Of a DNA stretch of 64,000 nt, positions 57,446 to 64,000 are shown piece after piece. The notes beneath the pieces were generated by a model. That model searched no databases and was not told the origin of the DNA. It was given only the letters and a program-made list of their open reading frames with translations. The position numbers and the translations under genes were made by a program. The DNA comes from Hyaloscypha bicolor E (lineage: Eukaryota; Ascomycota; Leotiomycetes; Helotiales; Hyaloscyphaceae). Location of the stretch: assembly GCF_002865645.1 (NCBI RefSeq), contig NW_020194544.1, forward strand, positions 1 to 64,000. Reading direction: 5' to 3'. Each line of letters starts with the position of its first letter. The first letter of the stretch is position 1.

Positions 57446-58659
57446 TAATTTAATTAAATACCTAGCTATATTATTTAAATATAAGAATTAAAAGTCCTAA
57501 TTCTTTTTTATTACATAAATTATTAAGCTATTTTATTATCTAGATTAATACGCGTTTTTATTAAAGAACTATTAAGAACTTAATTATTATTAAAATATTT
57601 TTAATTTTAGTAATTTTAAAAGCTCTAGTATAATTAAATATCTTTTTCTAATTAGTAAACTAATATTTCAGGCTTATTTTTTTTATTTACTTATAGTAAA
57701 ACCGAGTTATATATTTTCCGAATAATAGTAATTTGTATTATATTTATAAATAGATTTAGTAAAAATACTTGAGGTATTAATACTAGTATTAATAATATTA
57801 ATACTAAAACTAATTCTTATTTCTAAAAATTATCTTATTATTTTATTATTTAATTTATATAAAAATATATTTATATATAATTTCTTTAATTTCTAGTTTT
57901 TCTACTAAAAGGTTATTTATAATTATTAATAAAAATTAATAAAATTTTAAAATTGAAATAATTCTCGTATTTAGAAAATTATATCTCGTATTTATATTTC
58001 TTATTAAAATACTAAATATATAAATAAGCCTTATAAAAATCTTAAAAGCTTATTTTTACTTGAAATAGCTATATTAAGATAAGTTTTAGTCTAAAATATA
58101 AAACAAATAGCTAAATAGAAAGCCTGAATTAAGTAAAATATTTATATTATTAGAAGTTTTCTTATAAAATAAATAGTTCTAAAATTAATTATAATTAAAA
58201 AAGAAAATTAGATTCGAGGAATTAATACTATTATTAATACTATTAATATCTTATAATTCTGGTATTAATATATATTAATACTTGAAATTTAGGTATTTTT
58301 ACTAAATCTATTTATAGAATTATATTTTATTAATAAAGCCTTAAAAATCTTATAAATTAAACTTTATTTATTTTCTTTAAGTCTTAAAATAGAATTTATA
58401 AGAATCTCTATATTAATTATTTAATAAAGCTATTACTTAATTATATAATAGTATACTAGCTTATTTATTTAGTCTAGTTTTTTAATCTTATAATCTCTAA
58501 TATTTCTAAATATTATAGGTTATAGAAATACTAGTTTTAATTTTTTCTTAATTATAAATCAAGTATTTTTATTTTAATTCTTTGTTTTAACATAGTATTT
58601 AATATAGTAATTCTTTATTTCCTTTAATATAAGTTTATTAATTATAGGAAAAAATCTGG

Positions 58660-58985
58660 AAAAATATAAGGCACGTAATAGTAGGATAATATATAAGTAA
58701 TTAAGGTAAGTAAGCCGCAGAGTAATACTTGTAAGTATAATTAATTCCAAGAGTTAATTCTAATAAAAGACTAATTAATATCCCTTTCTAAAGCTAGAAG
58801 CATCTCCCTATATATTCCCTAGTACTTAGCCAAGCCTATAAAGCACTTTACTTAACTAGGAAACATAATTCTATATAATTCGTATAATTCTAATTACTTG
58901 TATAATTCCGATTATAAGCTTTACCTAAAATAGGAAACTAGATCCACGACATCTAATACCTGTCTATATACTATTATATATATCT
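58660..58985 (-). repeat. LTR-like repeat, copy B (inverted, less mutated)
   Basis: Read on the minus strand it has GTCGTGGATCTAGTTTCC near its start and GCGGCTTACTTACC near its end. It keeps many C and G lost from copy A. Length and the TGTCGTGG-like start fit an LTR, but the two copies face opposite ways, so they are not the two ends of one simple retrotransposon. Confidence 0.7.
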
Positions 58986-60589
58986 ATTATAAAAAAGCTA
59001 TTATATTTATTTTAATTATTTTATTATTAAATAAATTAATTTTATTTTAGATACTTTTATTATTAGCTATTTTATAAAAAGTATTAAATTAGTTTATTTA
59101 GGAATTACGGTTTCTTAGAATAATAATCTTAATTATAGCTTCTAATATAATTATAATTAAGCTTATAGAAATAATAAGAATTATAGAAATATAAACTAAA
59201 ATATAATTTTCTAAAAAATTAATTAAATAAGCTCTTAAATACTTGCTATAGTATTTTAATTAGTATAGTATAGTAGGCTATACTTTCTAAAAATAATATT
59301 ATTTTAGCGGTTTTAAGGTTTTAGTTATATAATAAAGACTATAGCCTTTTATATATAACTTATAGAAATTATATAAGAAAACTGGTTTTTCTATAATTCT
59401 AGAAAATAATTTCTTATAAGTATTTAATTAATTAAGCTTTTATATATTATATACTATTTATACTTTACTATTTATACTTTTAATTTATTATTTTATTATT
59501 AAGTTACGTTTTATATTCTAGTATATTTTATATAAGTTTTTATTTTATTATAGTTTCTCTTTTATATATTTTATAATAAGTAATATAAAAAGAATTAAAA
59601 CTTTATAATTAAAATAATACTCTTATAAAGTTTTAAGAAATATTTATAAGGCGAATTATTAGCTTAGTAAATTAGAAGAGAAAAGAGCTATTATAATACC
59701 TTAAGCCTAAGGCTAAAATATTAAAGATATATAAATATTAATCTTAATATCTTATATTAATTTCTAATATATCTAGTAATTTAGATATAAGTTAATTATA
59801 AGATATAATTACTAGTATAATATATAAAAATAATAGAAATAGAGGCTAATTATAAAAGAAAAAAAAGCAGAAAAAATAAAATAAGAAATATTATACTAAA
59901 ATAATATAAAATAGATCTTAGTTAGAAATAGATTTTAGTACTCGGAAATAAAGTTATATTATTAATTTATATATTATTTTTAGTTATAGTAAAAACCGGA
60001 ATAAAAGTAGTATTAGTTTTAGTAAAAAAGCTTATTTCTAAATCTAGAGAAAATACCTAAAAGAGGAAATATTCTTAAATTTAAATAAAATAGTAAACTA
60101 GAATTAGAAATAAGAAATTATATAAATAAACTAAAGAAGCTTCTAGAAAAAGAAAAGAATACTAAATAAAAAAAATAAAAAGAATTTAGAAAAGTCAGAA
60201 AAATTAATAAAATTATTTTTATTATTTTTATTATTACTTTTAGTAATACTATTAAATATATCTAGTTTAGTAAAATTAAGGAAAAATACTATAGATATTA
60301 AGCTAAAGAAATAAGAAAGAAAATATAAGTAATAGAAATAAAACTAGAAAAGTTATTACTTTATTACTACTAATACTAAAACTCAAATCTTAATTATATT
60401 TATTATTATTAACTAGTTTTTTTCTAATTCCGGTTCTTAAACCAAAAAATATATTTAAATAGGAAGTTAGTTCTTTAGAAATCTTATTAATAAAAGTTTT
60501 AGATATAGAAACTTTATAATTAATTATAAAAGAAATTATTAAGATTAATATAACTAAAAATAAGTATATACTAGTATTAGGTTTAAACC

Positions 60590-61120
60590 TATTACTTATA
60601 GAAGCTCCTAGAATATTATAGTTTTAAGGAAATAATATTTTTATATTCTTGAAATAATATATAAATATATATAAGAACTATTATATTTCTAATAATACTA
60701 AAAAAAAGAAAATTATTTACTATATTTCTCTTATTTATAAGAATTAGATTAAAACTATATTAAAATACTATACTAATAATTTAGGAAATTACTAGAAAAC
60801 TGAGTTTTTTAAGGCCTTATTAAAGAAATTCCGGGAATATAACTAGGAAATACTTAAAATTAGCTATAACTTTCTTAATTAGATTATTATATAAGCCTAG
60901 AATAAAAGAATCTCTTTTAAGTCTTATATTAATATATTTAATAAAATATTAAAAAAGTTACTAAAAAGAAAAAAAAAATTACTTAATATCGAGAATTTAT
61001 AAAAGAATTATTTATTCTACTAAAAAATTATATTCTTAAGAATATAAACTTTAAATTTATAAATATTTCTATTTATAAATATAATAAGATATATAAAAAG
61101 ATAATAATATTCTATTAATA
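60590..61120 (+). pseudogene. Retroelement gag relic
   Basis: Despite stops, one frame keeps the pattern of a fungal retroelement gag: EAPRILQF, then a spaced IFLKQYINIYKNYYI, ISLIYKN, GNYQKTEFFKALLKKF and YNFLNQIIIQAQNKRISF. This order and spacing match the gag polyprotein segment common in fungal LTR elements. RIP has removed any function. Confidence 0.5.
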
Positions 61121-63840
61121 TAAAAAGAAAAAAATACTATTTTAATATTACTAATAATTCAGATATATCTAGACTTAGATAAGAATACTTAAATATAATA
61201 ATTTATAATATAATTCCTAAGCTAGAAAATAATTATTTTTTACTAGTTTCTTTTATTATACTTTCTAAAGCTATTATAAATATAGATAAGAAAAGAATCT
61301 AGCCTATAGCTAATTATATAAAATCTACTAAAAGTAGTAAACCTAAAAAAGATAATATTAACTAGCTAATAAGAAATTTAGAAAAACTATTTATTATTAT
61401 TATAATTTAATATAATTATTATTATAATTCGGGAAGATATTTATAGCCTATTTATATAATCTAGTTAACTATAATAAGTATAATAGTATTAATAGTCTAG
61501 TAAATATAATTTGGGTTTTTAAGAAAAATATACTAGAAGTTATAATAAAGATTATAGAAAATAATATAATAACTATAATAATTAAGCTAAAATAAATAAA
61601 GAATCTAAATAATTATATTCTAGAGAAAGTTAGTTTTAAATATAATTAGAGAATACTATTTAAATTAATATAATATATAATATAGATCTAGAATTAAGAA
61701 AATAAATTTATTATAAATACTATAATAAGAATAAGAATAATAATATTAATTCAAAATATATTTATATTTTTTAGTTCTATTACTTACTAATAGAAAAGCT
61801 TATAAATTATAAATATACTTACTAATTTAATAAAAGATAATATAAAGAACTATTTAAGTCTAAATAAAAAAGTATTCTCTTTTTTTTTACTAGTAAGTAC
61901 TAGTAGTTTAACTAAATTATTTTCTAAGTCTAAAGAAAAGAATTTAATTATAACTTAAATACTTAACTTAAAAATATCTAAAAATTATTAGGAAATACCT
62001 AGTTTACTAGATAAGAAAGAAAAAAAGAAACTAGCTAACCAGGATTTATATATAAAAGTAAATAAGTTATATTTAGGGAATTTAAATAGCTACTTTACTT
62101 TAGAGAAAATTATATTAGAATTACTAATATTTTAGGTTCTGGAATTAATTAATAATATTAAAATTTAGTTATAAATAGTATTTCTATTAATATTATAATA
62201 GGTTTCTTATTTAGAAAAAAGAAAAAAGAAAAAAGAAATAAAAATAGCTAAAGAGGTTTTCTAAAAATAAACTAGAATAAAAAAAAAGCTATTTTATATA
62301 AAAAGCCAGAAAAATACTATTTTAAGAAATAATAAATAAAGAAATAGCCTAGCTAAGAATATAGATATTAATATATCCGGAAATAAATAAAATAAATTAG
62401 AAATCTAATATATTTTTAATTATAATAAATATAAGATTTTTAAAATTAATAATACTTTAATAAAACTATTAAAAAAAGTAATTATTTTATTTCTAAAAAC
62501 TTAAAAAGAAATAAAAATATATGAGGTATTTATTAGTAAGTAATAAGATAATAGAATAAATTAGTAAGTTATGAAACTATAGTATTAAATTTAGTATAGA
62601 ACTAATTTCTATTCCTCCTATAAGGTCTAGGAAAGCCCCCTTTAAATAGGAGGCCCCGATAACATATATATAATTAGTAATTTATAAGCCTAATACTTAT
62701 AATATAAATAGTAGTTAGTTATAAAATTAAAAAGCCTCTAATTTCCCTAATTAATACCCGCAATATCCGAGGTTTATTATATGCCCTTAAGTTACGTGCG
62801 ACCCTATATATATTATAACTATACCTTCTTTCTAGGATCTTATTCTTAGGATCTATTAATTTATTCTAGTAAATATTTAATTAATTATTTATTTAATTAA
62901 AGTAAACTTCTAGTATTTTAGGAAATAGTTTTACTAATATAATCTAGATAATAAATATAAAAATTATCTAATTAGATTAGAGCTAAGTAAGTAAGAAAAA
63001 AGAATAATTATACCCTAGATATAAGAGCTAGTTAGTAATTGCAATTTCGTTTGGGATCTAAGTATTCTAATTAGCTTAATCTAAAGTATTAAGGTACTAT
63101 TCCACGAAATTAATATTACTTATTAGATCTCGTATTAGAATAATCTAAATAGCTATATAAAAAGAATTTAATAAATATTTATATAAGAAACTCATATGAA
63201 TATTTCTGAGATTCTAGAGATTATTTGCGGGCTCCTAAAAATATATATTAATTAGTTATACTAGTTTCTAATTAGGACTAGTACGAAAACTAGTAGTTAA
63301 TCCAGGTAGTTCTTTACTTCTATAAAAGAACCTCTTTATATTACTATATACTTTCTTTCTTTCTATTAATTATATATATAATAACTTTTTCTATTATTAC
63401 TTTCTAGCTTTTTTTTCTACTTTTTTCTAAGCCTTCTTTAATTATTTTTAATTAATTCTATAATATTTTCTTTTAGCTTTATTATCTGCCTATATAATAA
63501 TAAGTATAAAGGTAACTTTATAGTCTTCTTTTCTATTACTAATAAATACTTGAAATATTTTAAGTATTTACTTATTAATTTCTTTATCTTATATACTATA
63601 GTACCTAGTAAGAATAATTATAACTATTATAATAAGAGTTCTAAGTCTTATATATTAGTAAGTTCTTTAGCTTTAATATTTATTAAAGCTAATATAATTT
63701 CAGATTCCTTATTACCTATTAGAGGCTTACTAGTTCTAAGAAAATACTATTATAGCCTTTAAGAAATTTCTTAAAATATATCCTAAATAATATTATACTA
63801 ATAAGAATAATATTATTTATTAGGTTTTTAAAGACTAGAA

Positions 63841-64000
63841 AAATACTAATAAGCTTCGGAATTCTCCTATGAAATCTTTTTATTCCATTCCTTGCATATT
63901 ATCCAATGTATATTACGGACATATGCGTTTTCGGGCTTACGAAGATTTTAATCCAAGAATTTATCGATATTCATAATATAATAATCATGAATTTCATGAT
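63841..64000. other. Return to mixed composition at window end
   Basis: The last 160 bases regain C and G. No feature can be assigned. Confidence 0.3.

Larger units (their letters stand above)
51890..63840. repeat. 12 kb RIP-mutated repeat block
   Basis: Almost pure A/T with stops in every frame. Open frames listed here by chance (such as 63550-63762) have AT-driven composition (I, K, Y, N, L, S) and no motifs. Specific substructures inside are listed separately. The block is most simply nested retroelements destroyed by RIP. Confidence 0.8.

Noticed and set aside
63550..63762. 70-residue open frame in the AT-rich block
   Set aside because: Composition (Y, I, L, S, K, N) follows from A/T content; no motif, and RIP DNA gives such frames by chance.
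63938..63947. TACGAAGATT, matching the first 10 bases of the MITE end
   Set aside because: The match stops after 10 bases and the window ends before a second end could be seen; likely chance.

Overview
The window comes from the nuclear genome of a filamentous ascomycete (Pezizomycotina). Genes carry short introns (about 48-80 bases, GT donors, CTAAC or CTGAC-like branch sites, AG acceptors). The protein families are typical of these fungi: a HET-domain protein, a Zn2Cys6 regulator, GH115, FAS1, DUF899 and DUF6590. GC-balanced gene blocks alternate with very AT-rich blocks that have lost almost every C and G outside AT context, as expected from repeat-induced point mutation (RIP). This layout is common in Leotiomycetes, but placing the window in that class is an inference.

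Layout. 1-18.8 kb is a gene block: a low-complexity hypothetical protein (1504-3084, -), a decayed membrane-protein gene (5750-7761, -), malic enzyme (7814-10195, -) divergent from a BuGZ/ZNF207-type zinc-finger gene (11277-12957, +), a secreted GH115 xylan alpha-glucuronidase (14182-17808, +), and a DUF6590 pseudogene (-) at the edge. 19.3-27.6 kb is a mobile-element and RIP block. It opens with a 422-base near-perfect hairpin element and contains a 2.59 kb transposon with 67-base inverted ends and an integrase-type transposase relic. A sister of the hairpin element lies at 28357-28804, where a broken reading frame runs into it.

29.5-45.6 kb is an accessory gene block: a Zn2Cys6 regulator (-), a HET-domain gene (+) and a CmcJ/AsaB-like oxygenase pseudogene (-) enclosed by a pair of inverted repeats, a decayed small secreted protein, a SAM methyltransferase (+), a DUF899 thioredoxin-like protein (-), a Zn-cluster-less fungal transcription-factor-like protein (+) and a CE16-type esterase pseudogene (-). 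45.7-47.3 kb is another RIP block. 47.8-51 kb carries two divergent cell-surface genes: a Cys-rich single-pass membrane protein (-) and a two-domain fasciclin protein (+). From about 51.9 kb to the end it is almost all RIP-mutated repeat sequence, with an 18-base minisatellite, an inverted pair of LTR-like repeats and a gag relic.

Exon structures below were worked out by hand. For the genes given as intact, exon lengths sum to a multiple of three and the joins restore family motifs. Decayed genes concentrate beside the AT-rich blocks and inside the inverted-repeat pair. The least ordinary items are the palindromic element with one arm eroded by RIP, its sister that supplies the stop codon of a truncated gene, the integrase transposon with repeated subterminal palindromes, and the inverted-repeat-bounded HET locus.
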